Source of the DNA: Lasiosphaeris hirsuta
Taxonomy: Eukaryota > Ascomycota > Sordariomycetes > Sordariales > Lasiosphaeriaceae
NCBI GenBank assembly: GCA_030549175.1
Contig: JAUKUA010000006.1
Location: forward strand, 3,906,001 to 3,970,000
Direction: 5' to 3'
DNA length: 64,000 nt
Position numbers and translations under genes: made by a program. Shown here piece after piece: positions 32,641 through 42,249 of this stretch (position 1 is the stretch's first letter; each line of letters opens with the position of its first letter). Below the pieces are notes generated by a model that was not told where the DNA came from, searched no databases, and saw nothing but the letters and a program-made list of their open reading frames with translations.

Positions 32641-33892
32641 ATGTCATGGGACTGTTACTGCACCATCTGCGGCGGACCCTTTGAGATATGCCAGTTCCGC
32701 ACGATAAGAAAGGCCAAACCCGCTGATTCCCAGCACCAGGCGACCGACGCCACGGGAGACGGCCGCGAGCGCGCAGAAGAGCCGAGCAGCGCCGGAGAAT
32801 ACGACAGCGACGAGTCGGATGAGAGCGAGTACGGCTTCGGCAACGACGTCTACGACGAGGACATCATCACGGCTGACGAAGCACGCTGGACCAGGACACT
32901 GTCCGTTCTCGTAGGTGCAGTTGATCAAACGCATGCTCGTCGCGTGCTCTAACTGGGTGGCATAGGGTCTCAACCCGCACGCAGCTGGCGCCAAAAAGTA
33001 GGTGCTTTCTCTACGCATAACCCCACCTAGGTACTCGCGGACTGACTGTCGGCGCCAAACCAGGGCTTTCGTCTCGGGGCCGGGCAGGTACTACGACCGA
33101 AGCATAGTCGACGTCGAAGTCGGAGACGACCCCAGCTATCCCTACACGGAAGCCTACAGGTTCAGGTGCTACTCCCCCGACGACGACGACGACCCCGTCT
33201 TCCCCTTCCACCGCCCTTGCTATGAGCTTCTCGCCCAGGCCCTGACGCGGACCGACGGCGTCGAGACGGCCGTCAAGCAGGTCGGCAAGGACGCCCTCTA
33301 CGCCGCCATGCAGAGCATCCCACACCCGATCCGCAGGTGTCTCAGCCTCGACTACGGCTTCAACGCCAAGGCGCAGGAGCAATGGTGGCGCTGCATGCTC
33401 GGGTACGAATTTGTCGTGGCACCCCTCGACTGCACCCCGGCCAGCTCGGCTCTCCTGCGCGCCACCATCGCGTCCCACTCGTTCCAGCCCGCAGCCGTCG
33501 CGCGCGATCTCGCACCTAAGGTCAGGAACGACCTGTTCCAGAAGCTGCCGTTCGAGATCTTTCACATGGTCCTCAGCCTCGTCGGGGACAACGACGCCGT
33601 CCTGAGCCTGTGCCGGGCCTCGTGGCCGGTGAACGCCGCGCTGCGGGACAACGAGCCGTTCTGGCGGAGCCGCATCAGGACCAGCTTGCGCTGCCTCTTT
33701 GAGCTCCACCCCCTCATCGCCGACGACCATCTGCCGCCAGGCAAGAGCCTCAAGGGCCTCCTGCTCGCCCTCGACGCGCTCACCCGGCCCAGGAAACACA
33801 TGCGGGGTCCGTTCATGGGCCTCGCGAACCGCCGCCACGTCTGGAGCGTGTGTGAGCAGCTCGTCGATGTGTATCTAGCTGCTAGCCGCTAG
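32641..33892 (+). CDS. F-box-type protein with cysteine-rich N-terminus, three exons
   Basis: Exons 32641-32910, 32966-32997, 33064-33892; 376 residues. Intron 1 (55 bp) has GTAGGT, branch CTAAC and CATAG. Intron 2 (66 bp) has GTAGGT and ACCAG. The tiny 32-nt middle exon encodes GLNPHAAGAKK, which joins smoothly to AFVSGPGRYYDRSIVDVEVG, a sequence run familiar from this fungal F-box family. The N-terminus has CYCTICGGPFE, then an acidic stretch (EYDSDESDESEYGFG). The centre has RFRCYSP and FPFHRPCYELL. The F-box-like helix pair lies around residues 260-300 (KLPFEIFHMVLSLVGDNDAV). Such proteins may act as SCF ubiquitin-ligase adaptors, but the substrate is unknown. GC-rich coding and no defect seen. 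Confidence 0.78.
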
Positions 33893-34884
33893 GCAGCCCG
33901 CAGGCTCCTCCCCCTATGAGGATATTGGGGATGATCACTCACCCCATCAAAAGTGCAGTGCTTCTGACATGACCTTTACGGGACTTGGCCCACCGAAAGA
34001 GCTTAGTGTCGAGCTTGAGCGTAACAATCGTTCCTGTCCGTGTAATTAGGTAGCTTGCCGTCTCAACCCAGCTTTCCTTAATTTCCCATCCCGCATTGCC
34101 AGGAACTCTGAACTAAAAGACAGCGGTCTTGAACCTTGGTATTACACAGAGGCTCACTTTTCAGCGGACTTCGTTATTGTCGGCTAGAACAGCATTCCCT
34201 TCAAAGAAGAATAATACAGGAATTTAATTCTCGTTAACGAGGTGTTAGACTCACGGCTTGGTAGACCAGTTCCATACAGAGGATCAGAAACAGAAGCCGA
34301 TTCAAGCGGCCGGGATCCAGAACTCCAACTAGGACGACGTCCAGCTCTTGCTCTTTAACTTGTTGCGTATCTCTAGGATAACGTCAACGTCAACAAAGAT
34401 CCCCGTGACCATGAAGGAATGCCTTACATTTGGCATTAGTAGTAGCGGATGTGAGCAAGCTAGGCGATCGCTCGGAACAGTGCGATTAGTATAGTCTCTT
34501 TCCTAATCAGAATGAAGGTGGACGTGTGAGTGAAAGATACAATAAGCCATACGCCGCCGAGAAGGGGTCAGTCGTTATAGCGGAGCTTCTGCTAAACGTG
34601 AGTGTCTTGGACACCAGAGACTACGAAGGGAGGACAGCATTGTTTCGCGCCTTTGGTTTTTCTAATTTCCCTTATTGATACTGTTACTAGACTTTCACAT
34701 ACAAGAGACCTCCATAAAAGCAAAGGTCCTTGTATCCCGGATAGTTTAATACACTTGTATCATTTTTCACTAATAAAGTAAGGCTTAACTGTAACTCTTA
34801 GCTAAATACTCTACTGAACATGCTTCTATTTATTCTTAATATTTCCAGTTAATTTCCTTTTTTACCTACTCTATACCTTATAGT
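33893..34884. other. AT-rich, no gene
   Basis: About 1 kb without a supported gene. TA-rich stop-dense stretches suggest RIP-affected repeat remains, and no element boundary is evident. The right end abuts the 3' end of the next relic. Confidence 0.4.
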
Positions 34885-36390
34885 TTAGCCATGCCTTACC
34901 TCATGAAGCCCTATCTCCCCCCCCCCCCAAAACCGCAAATAACCCTCATCAGGCACCACCACCTCCCCTTTCCCCAACACATAAACCTTTATAACCCTCG
35001 CAGCCCCACTCCTCTCATAAATCACAGCATACCTCTGTCCCTCTTTTTCCTTCCCACTCCCATCCCCATCTCCACCCCCCCTCACAGCCCCCCTCACAGC
35101 TTCCCGCAGCTCAGAAAGCAGCGCAGCCAGCTTGCGGAGCTCAGCCTGCCGCTCCGCTTCCCAGCGCTCCAGGTGGGCCGTGACGTTGGTGACGCTGACG
35201 TGGTGAAAGGTTCCCTGGATGTGCGAGCCGACGATCAGCCAGGGCGTGCGGCCGAACCATAGTTGGGGGAGGTACGGGCCGACGGTTCCTCCTGGTTTCT
35301 TCGACCGGGACTTCATTTCTACGGCGGTGGATTGGGGCATTATTTTGGGGGTTGTGTTGGAGGGAGGCTTGGGGGGTGGTTTCTTGGACCCGGCCTTGGA
35401 TATGGTTGGAGATGCTGTGGTGCTTTTGGTTTTAGATTCGGGGGGTCCCGCTTTTGTTTTAGAGGAGAGTCCAAGTTGCTCCATGCCGGCCTGGACACGT
35501 TCGAGCGGGCCTTTGGTGACTTCCGCTGGTTCACCGTCATTCCCCAGGCTTCCTTGGTAACAGGCGTCGACTTCGAAGCCCACGACGCAATTCAGGTCTC
35601 CGATCGGATAGCGGAGGAAGCGATCATAGGTAGTGCTGGCTTCCAGGCCGGCCGGGAACCGTGTGAAGGTCTTCTCGAAGCTGTGTCCCCAGCCCGTCGA
35701 CTGGAATGCCATGAAAGCGGTGTCATATTGCTCGATGAACAGCGTGTTTTTAAACAGCGATATATTCACCCGAAAGCTCTGCAGGCTTCGGCTACCGCAG
35801 AAGTCAAGCAGCTTTCGGAGGCTGTTGCGCGTGGTAACGATGTCGACCTTGTCAAGGCAGAAGTCGGGGCTCATAACTGCAGCGGCTTGGAGGACCTGCT
35901 CGAAGGGCTTGTCGTGGTCCAGCCGCTACCGCCGGTGGAGGGGGTACTCCGGTCCCGAGGGATTGTAATAGGGAGCGCGACGTCTTGCCAGAGCGGCGCG
36001 TGTCCTACCATTGAGGGTTTTGTTAGGGCATGTTACAGGAGCAAGGAGAGTCAGGACCTTACCTAGTACGCGGAGTCCCCCGGAGCTCTGCCAGTTGTAG
36101 CTGCATATCAGCTCGCTAGGTAATGCGCCAGAGACCGGAGTCGTCGTGGGCTATAGCATTGCCGCATCGATGGTATGGATTGGCTCTAGCACCCGCACGC
36201 CTTTCCATATCACACTATCGCGAGGGCGGGCATTGCGAGTTGGAGCAATAGCGGATGGGGCTCTCTGCGGGAATGCGGTCGATTTGGGTTCCCCGGGCGC
36301 TTGTTGGGGCTCCAAACTGTGCTTGGCTGTCTGATGCTGGATAAGCGCCGCTCCCTTTTGGAGAAAGCGCCCACACTGGCAAGATGGCAT
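34885..36390 (-). pseudogene. Degraded C2H2-type fungal gene (often database-labelled geranylgeranyl pyrophosphate synthetase-like)
   Basis: Minus strand: ATG 36390-36388 starts MPSCQCGRFLQKGAALIQHQ, a C2H2-like finger, then a basic Pro/Ser linker. TAG at 36153-36151 replaces a Gln codon. A good intron (36062-36005, 58 bp, GTAAGG...GGTAG) joins SYNW...RVL to HAPLWQDVALPITIPRD. Near 35930 the frame shifts by one base. The long remaining frame (35874-34885) encodes FCLDKVDIVTTRNSLRKLLD, FRVNISLFKNTLF, GWGHSFEKTF, a Pro/Lys-rich linker and PQLWFGRTPWLIVGSHIQGT. This order fits a fungal family with C2H2 start and an RNA-decapping-like body. No prenyltransferase motif is present, so the database label is probably wrong. 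One nonsense codon plus a frameshift suggest a pseudogene. Confidence 0.6.
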
Positions 36391-36780
36391 TGTCACTGCG
36401 GTAAAAGCTTCAAGCGGAATGTGCAGGGAGCAAGTGATGATATTGCTACCCAAGGTGGGTTTGATGTGGGAGATGACTGCAGGAAATGCAGTGGGCTACC
36501 CCCTCACGCGGGGCCCGCTGGATGGTGGGATTGCGTGCAGCTTCCAAGTTCCCGCACCAAGCCAATTAGATGGGTTGCCAAATGACTTGGGGTATCACAA
36601 GTTTTGAGAGGCCTTATACGCACCAATACTCAGATAATACCCGGGACAGTGTAGGGCATAAATGGAAGAAATCCTTGCTTGTGTCCACCCGAAATCTGTT
36701 GGATATACATCACCGCGACTATGGTTTAATTGCAATGAGGCTCTGAGATAGCTAAGCACAACCGTGTAAGTAACCGTAAG
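36391..36780. other. Intergenic, 5' flank of the C2H2-type relic
   Basis: Contains a 64-bp block (36434-36497) similar to 60740-60801 (TGATGATATTGCTACC then AAGGTG and GCAGTGGGCT), so part of it is a dispersed repeat or conserved 5' leader/intron. No gene of its own. Confidence 0.4.
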
Positions 36781-37090
36781 GTAAAAAACATCGACGGCGG
36801 ACCATAACCCGAATACGAGTAAGTACGGGTCTAGTTTTACCGAAACCAGGGAGATTCTCGGCGGGTTTTACTACGTTACGACGCTCCTTACTGACCCGCC
36901 TTTCTCCTTCGGCCTCACGCCTATGTAGGGCAGCTATACCCTCGCCAACGAGATCCCGAGAGAACTCGGTTTGACCGATTTTGCCGTCGTTCCCGATGAA
37001 GATGCCGAGGATATTAAGGAGGATCCCGACTTCTGGAAGGACCATCTCGAGGCACGGTCTTTTGTCGTTGTGACGGCGAGGAAGGCGTAA
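36781..37090 (+). pseudogene. 3' fragment of an unknown gene with a Gln-to-stop change
   Basis: The plus strand reads ADHNPNTSKYGSSFTETREI, GGFYYVTTLLTDPPFSFGLT, PM, TAG (36926-36928), GSYTLANEIPRELGLTDFAV, then an acidic DEDAEDIKEDPDFWKDHLEA and VVVTARKA before TAA (37088-37090). Clearly coding in origin and Gln-to-TAG as in the other relics. The 5' part is not found. I do not recognise the family. Confidence 0.5.
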
Positions 37091-37259
37091 CTTGGATATG
37101 GAGGGATCATCAAGGTGGGTGGTAAATGAATACCAGGGGATGTTGGGAGCATGAAGGAATATCTAAAGATTTTTTTGGGCGGATGCACACAAGAGGGCCC
37201 AAGGATGTCCTAGAGGCCCAGACCTATTTATTACGTATTGAGTTTCTGATGAAGGGACA

Positions 37260-38528
37260 TCAAGCATAGTCGGATGGCGAGACTCCACGCTCCTGCTCCT
37301 GTCTCTCTCTTGCTTGAATCGCAACCCAATACCTATCCCGAGCCTTGAACACCTCCTCAATTGTGGATGGCATTCCCACAACCACCAACCTGACAGTCGG
37401 TATGTTCCATGGTTTCACTCCACCTCCTTCTTCTCGCATGACCCTTTCTAGCTCCTCTCTCAACCTGGCTTTGATGGTATTTGCATAATCTTCAAAGAAG
37501 CCGGTCGAATCGCCGCGGTGCATCCTCTTCCATTGCCACAGATCGAGGGCCTCGCAGCCCACGGAATGCAGCCCGATACCACGTATCGGCTCCCCGCCTA
37601 GCTGTAGAGAGGGGTACGACAGTGCGTCGGCCTCATCGCAGTCGATCCATTCCCACCCGCCCTCCCTGGTGGGTGGGGCTGCACAGCCCCACGTCCCGGA
37701 TAAGAGCCAACTCCGCGTCTTGCGGCACGCCAGCCGGTCCACGGCGAACAGCTGCTGCACGTTCGGACAGAGTCGGAGGGCGCTTGACGCCTCGGAGCGG
37801 TGCACCCCGAGGTCCAGGTTCTCCAGCGCCAACCGCCGCACCCTAGCCAGGTCGTCAGGGTGTAGGTCCCAGGCGCCAGTCTCGTCGGCGTCGGCGTCGG
37901 GGTCGTTCCAGTTGCAGGGCAGCTTTGGGAGGTACAGCACGTCGGTGCCGAAGCAAAACCACGTGCGCGGTCCGGCGCTGCGCGTCCGGAAGGCGAGTTC
38001 GTACCCGTGCTGCACGAGCACCAGCCGCGACTCGGCGCACGTGTGTAGGAGCGGCGGGATGGGCGCGGCGCTGTACAGCGCGTGCAGCCGCGTCATCTGC
38101 CATGCTGCCCTGGGCTGGGCGCACAGGATGTGTGGCAGGACCTCGGGGTACTGCCGCGTTGGCGGCCAAGGCTGGCGGGCCCGCCTGGTGGTGCTGAAGC
38201 CGTACGAGGTGAGCCGCGTCTGGATGGTGCGGTCCGGGTCGCGGGGGCGGAAGCGCCAGGCCGAGCGTGGTGGCTCACTGGTGCGGATGCGGTTGCGCCA
38301 GTCGTGGGCAAAGTAGACAAGTGAGGGGTCAAGGCTCAGGTTCCAGGGAGCCAGGTGGGCGGTGAAGGCTTCGAAGTCGCTTAGGTCGTCATCTTCATCT
38401 TGTTCTGTGAGCTCCGCGAGGGACTTGGCCTGTATGTGTACAAAGCGGGGTTGTGTTGTTTCGAGGTATATTTGTCGGCGCAGCTCCGCTGGGAGCCGTG
38501 GGAAGGGGTGGAACGTAGTGAGAGCCAT
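37260..38528 (-). CDS. 2EXR-domain protein
   Basis: A single-exon gene of 422 residues with start at 38528-38526 (MALTTFHPFPRLPAELRRQI). The frame runs 58 codons further upstream through a poly-C/G tract, which would add a poly-Gly leader and is rejected. The FHPFPRLPAELRRQIYLET opening is the hallmark of the fungal 2EXR family (PF20150). It is followed by YFAHDWRNRIR, LLHTCAESRLVLVQHGYEL and TWFCFGTDVLYLPKLP, the usual conserved blocks. A charged C-terminal region (LREELERVMREEGG) ends the protein. 2EXR proteins are abundant in Pezizomycotina and of unknown function. No defects. A C19 tract lies about 55 bp upstream of the start codon. Confidence 0.82.
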   Translation of the reverse strand: MALTTFHPFPRLPAELRRQIYLETTQPRFVHIQAKSLAELTEQDEDDDLSDFEAFTAHLAPWNLSLDPSLVYFAHDWRNRIRTSEPPRSAWRFRPRDPDRTIQTRLTSYGFSTTRRARQPWPPTRQYPEVLPHILCAQPRAAWQMTRLHALYSAAPIPPLLHTCAESRLVLVQHGYELAFRTRSAGPRTWFCFGTDVLYLPKLPCNWNDPDADADETGAWDLHPDDLARVRRLALENLDLGVHRSEASSALRLCPNVQQLFAVDRLACRKTRSWLLSGTWGCAAPPTREGGWEWIDCDEADALSYPSLQLGGEPIRGIGLHSVGCEALDLWQWKRMHRGDSTGFFEDYANTIKARLREELERVMREEGGGVKPWNIPTVRLVVVGMPSTIEEVFKARDRYWVAIQARERQEQERGVSPSDYA

Positions 38529-38581
38529 AAGTGTAGAATCTGGCGACGTGGAAAAGTGTCCCGAAACCAGGCATATAAATA

Positions 38582-38600
38582 CCCCCCCCCCCCCCCCCCC
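38582..38600. repeat. C19 mononucleotide tract
   Basis: Uninterrupted run of 19 C on the plus strand, just upstream of the leftward 2EXR gene. Prone to length error in sequencing and slippage in vivo. Confidence 0.8.
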
Positions 38601-39182
38601 AACCTCACCGCCCTGTTGTAGATCTCGGTAATTATAGCCGAGACAAACCCCTTGAACTTGCTTCGGCTCTGTAGGCGCTCGCTTCGCCTTACCCACTCCC
38701 ATTTCTCAGGTCCTGCGGCGAGCATGGAAATCCCTGGTGATTAGATTGCAGTCCTCTTCTTCCTATTTAAAACACATCCTCGCAACCATACCACCTCATT
38801 TCTCGGTCAGAGAAACTCTCGCTGAGGCAAAGTCCTTGGCTCGCCCCGGCTTTGGCTACGTGGCAGTTTCAATCTGTCCTATTACTTGCCGTACGGCTAT
38901 TCTTCTCCCAGTCACTACCTTACCTTGGATTTTCTGAGGTAGGGCAGGTAATCTGTCATTTCTTGGTCCCCACCTACATGGATTTGGAAACACAAAACCT
39001 AGGGATTGGAAGAATCCCCTCCGAGGTGTCTCTTACACAGATTTGAAAACCAGTATCCCTTTCGCTGTCCCCTCACAAACTCTTTGAATTCTTACAGGAT
39101 TTGTGGTCTGACTGGCCGCCAAAACCGTCTCGCCGATGGGTCCTAGTATCAGCCGCTGCAACGATGGCCAGTAGAAACTAGC
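38601..39182. other. Intergenic, nothing recognised
   Basis: Upstream flank of the 2EXR gene and left flank of the HET relic. Short open frames only. Confidence 0.4.
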
Positions 39183-39840
39183 CGTCTTCCAGGGTGGCAT
39201 GTGTTACACAAGGAGAAGTTTACTCTCTCTGATCAAGGGATGTTCTCGGCAGCGGATGGAGAGAAACTGTTCACGACTTTGAAGGGCGGGCTCGACGTTA
39301 TACGTGAACTGCACTGTATATACCGAACTTGGACTTACCTAGAGTGGACTTATGTCAGAGGCAAGTGGTTCATGTCGATTTGGTCGAATCACGAGATCCA
39401 CTTTGCCCTGGAGGAGGTACAGGACCACCTGAGACACATGGAACTCGGCACCGTCCGACAACTAGGCTACCCCTATAAGCCCATCGAATCACCAATGGGT
39501 ATTCGACTTCTCGTCCTCGTCCTAGGCGGCGACTCACAGGCTACGATTAATTGTCAACTACTCAAAGTTGATCATTACCAACGACGGACATACGCCGCTC
39601 TCTCTTACGTTTGGGTGAGTCACGACGAGCAGAGCCCAACCACACTATTGGAGGGACATGCTATTCAGGTCACGCCAAAATCTCCACCTGGCCCTGAAGC
39701 ACTTCCGGCACTAGAGACGCCACCGCCTTCTCTGGGTAGACGCCATCTGTATTAGCCAGGAAGACAACGAGGAAAAGAACAATAATGTATCGAGAATGTA
39801 GGTCATCTGCCGCTGCACATACACCACCCTCATAATCCAA
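39183..39840 (+). pseudogene. HET-domain gene relic
   Basis: The plus strand carries a HET N-terminus: YKPIESPMGIRLLVLVLGGD, LLKVDHYQRRTYAALSYVWV, then TLLEGHAIQVTP. One base too many in the A-run near 39676-39679 shifts the frame. In the next frame it continues NLHLALKHFRH, TAG (39712-39714), RRHRLLWVDAICISQEDNEE, matching the HET consensus LWVDAICI(N/S)Q. The sequence then dissolves into AT-rich DNA after VSRM. Region 39201-39440 upstream is open and may be part of the same gene. Frameshift, nonsense codon and truncation make it non-functional. It is a different HET subgroup from the intact gene at 23241. Confidence 0.7.
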
Positions 39841-40238
39841 AGTCCACTCTAACTAACCTTCGGTTTATTTTGCTCTTTTTACGCTTCCTTTTCCCGCTTC
39901 CTAACCCATAGTCTATAGAATAATAAGAATGCTGGTGGTGCGGTGACTAGATTGTTACGGGGCCAACTATCCTCGCGGATTTCAACAGTAATGTATGCTA
40001 GTGGGATCCTATTTAGCAACTAACGTTATTGCTGATGTGGCCTCACCCTATACAGTATAACTAGTTAGTATAAATTTAAAGGCTGAGGGATGCACCGGAA
40101 TCCCGGGATGGCAACTTTAGTCGAAGCACTAAAATTGAGCCACGCGGCTGTGCAGGCTAGGCTCACCCATGGCTCACCCTAGATCAGGGTTACGCACAAA
40201 CATGGAAATTGCTAAGGGCAACTTTGGTGTAAAACATA
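39841..40238. other. AT-rich left flank of the transposon
   Basis: Stop-dense, RIP-like sequence with no gene. Ends with the TA dinucleotide target site (40237-40238) of the Fot1-like element. Confidence 0.45.
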
Positions 40239-42100
40239 ACGTACTTTATAAGCGAGTGCGCCATATAAGCGAGTGCGCCACTTTTCAACGCGATACCCCA
40301 CCTTCACACAAAACACCAAATTCTACCACAACGAACGATGGCAACACCCTCGTACGAGGCTAGGATAAACCTAGCCCTCAGAGCTCTTCAAAAAGACCCA
40401 AAACTTAAAGTCCGAGCTATAGCTCGGATCTACGACGTCGATAAAGATACCCTTCGACGCCGACGTGCCGGCCGGCCTGTACAACGCGATATTCCAGCCA
40501 ACTCACGTAAACTGACCGATTTAGAAGAGAATACGATTGTTTAGTATATAATCGAGCTATGTACACGCACATTCCGCCCTCGGCTTTATTACGTGGAAGA
40601 TATGGCTAACCGACTGTTACGTGAACGCGACGCGACCCCTGTCGGTAAGCTCTAGGCTCATAACTTCGTCAAACGTCAACCAGAGCTCCGGACGCGTTTA
40701 TCGCGTAAATACGATTACCAAAGGGCTAAATGTGAAGATCCGAAGATTATTAACGAGTGGTTTACCCTTGTATATAACATGAAGGCTAAATACGGTATCT
40801 TTAATAAAGATACCTATAATTTCGACAAGACTAACTTTATGATAGGTATTATCACCCCTACTATAGTAGTTACTACCTTAGATGGCCGTGGTAAGGCTAA
40901 ACAGGCTCAGCCTAGTAATCGAGAGTAGGCTACAGTTATCTAAGGGGTAAATACTTAAGGCTGGGCTATCTTACCATTTATCATCTTAGCTACGTAATAT
41001 CACCTTGCCAACTAGTATAAAGAATGTGACCTTCCGGCTACCTAGTATATTATAATAACTAATAATAGCTAGACTACGAATGAAAAAGGTATAGATTAGA
41101 TTCGGTACTTCGATCTATATACTACGTCTCGTACAAAGGGTAAATATCGGCTTCTAATCCTTAACGGCCACGAGAGCTACCACTCCGAAGAATTCGAGAC
41201 CTACTGTTAGGAACAGAACATCATTACGCTCTGTATGCCTCCACACGCCTCGTACCTACTTTAGCTATTAGATGTTAGCTACTTTGGGCCGCTAAAGAAG
41301 GCGTATGATCATGAGGTTGAGTAGTATATGCGGATGAGTATTACACACATCAGCAAGCTGGAGTTTCTTTGTGGGTTTAAAGAAGCGTTTTTTGCTTCAA
41401 TCACAGAAAAGAATATCTAGGGAGGCTTTGCCGGAGCTGGCCTTATACCGTACGACCTAGAAAGGGTGATATCGAAGCTGGATATACGTATTCGAACCTT
41501 AATACCCCCAGTACCAGACCTAGCTACTACACTACCTTGGGTCTCCCAAACGCCACATAACCCTCGAGAGGCTACCTTATAATCAGCACTTATTAAAACT
41601 CGAATTTCCAACCATCAGGGCAGCTCTCCAACCCCAATGTTCACTGCTGTGGATCGACTAGCCAAAGGTACAATGGCTGTAATGTACGAGGTGGCTCTTT
41701 TACGTACTGAGGTCTCGGCACTACGCAAGGCCAATGAGGGGCTTAGTAAGCGACGGAGGGCTAAAAAAACACGTGTGCGGCTTGGAGGGTCACTTACTGT
41801 ACAGGAGGCACAGGATCTACTAGATCAGAAGGCTGTGGGTGAGCAGTTAGCCCAAGAAATACGACAAAGTGGTGGTGGAGCAGGGGGGTCTCGTACGAAG
41901 ATTCGGTGTTGTGGGGTGTGCGGCAAGCCTGGCCATAATGCGCGCACTTGCAAGGAGGCTGCAGAATCGTCTGATTCATCTGTTTCTGATTCAGTTATTG
42001 TTATTTCCTAACGTTGTGGTTGTGTAATTGAGGATAGTTGTGGTTGGGTTGGGAAAAGTGGCGCACTCGCTTATATGGCGCACTCGCTTATAAAGTACGT
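40239..42100 (+). mobile_element. Fot1/pogo-type Tc1-mariner transposon, RIP-mutated
   Basis: A complete 1,862-bp element. Its 48-bp terminal inverted repeats (40239-40286 and 42053-42100) are perfect inverted copies, each containing a direct double repeat of TATAAGCGAGTGCGCCA. TA dinucleotides flank both ends (40237-40238 and 42101-42102), the expected Tc1/mariner target duplication. Length and single central gene match Fot1 relatives. The transposase frame is damaged only by base substitutions. Perfect repeats beside a mutated gene suggest RIP acted unevenly or the insertion is fairly young. Confidence 0.93.
40338..42011 (+). pseudogene. DDE1 (pogo/Fot1) transposase with about twelve nonsense codons
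   Basis: From ATG 40338 to TAA 42009-42011 one frame of 558 codons holds without any indel. It contains an N-terminal helix-turn-helix (ALRALQKDPKLKVRAIARIY), a CENP-B-type second domain, and DDE core blocks: YNFDKTNFMIG (first Asp), ILNGHESYHSEEF (second Asp changed to Asn) and PHASYLL.LLDVSYFGPLKK (third Asp). The C-terminus has leucine/basic sequence and a CCHC zinc knuckle (CGVCGKPGHNARTC). About twelve TAG/TAA codons stand at Gln or Trp positions, the first at 40542-40544. All changes are transitions expected from RIP. It cannot encode an active transposase. Confidence 0.9.
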
Positions 42101-42249
42101 TAGACCTGTTGCCATGGCCAGTAAAATGTCATGATATGCCAATGAGTAGGATCTTGTGCTGATGATGTCGATATAGAAAGGTTAGCCCTGGAAGATGGAA
42201 TGGTAGGTCAATTCGTTAATATTTATATCCGCAATTTCCGGATACGTGC

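Noticed and set aside
33011..33838. Long open frame antisense to the F-box-type gene
   Set aside because: Shadow of a GC-rich coding exon; charged low-complexity translation with no motif.
12400..42011. Reassignment of TAG/TAA to glutamine
   Set aside because: The relics read well with stop = Gln, but intact genes nearby (HET, 2EXR, tyrosinase) use CAG/CAA for Gln and end at TAA/TAG/TGA. Trp, Asp and Gly codons are hit too, as expected from RIP.
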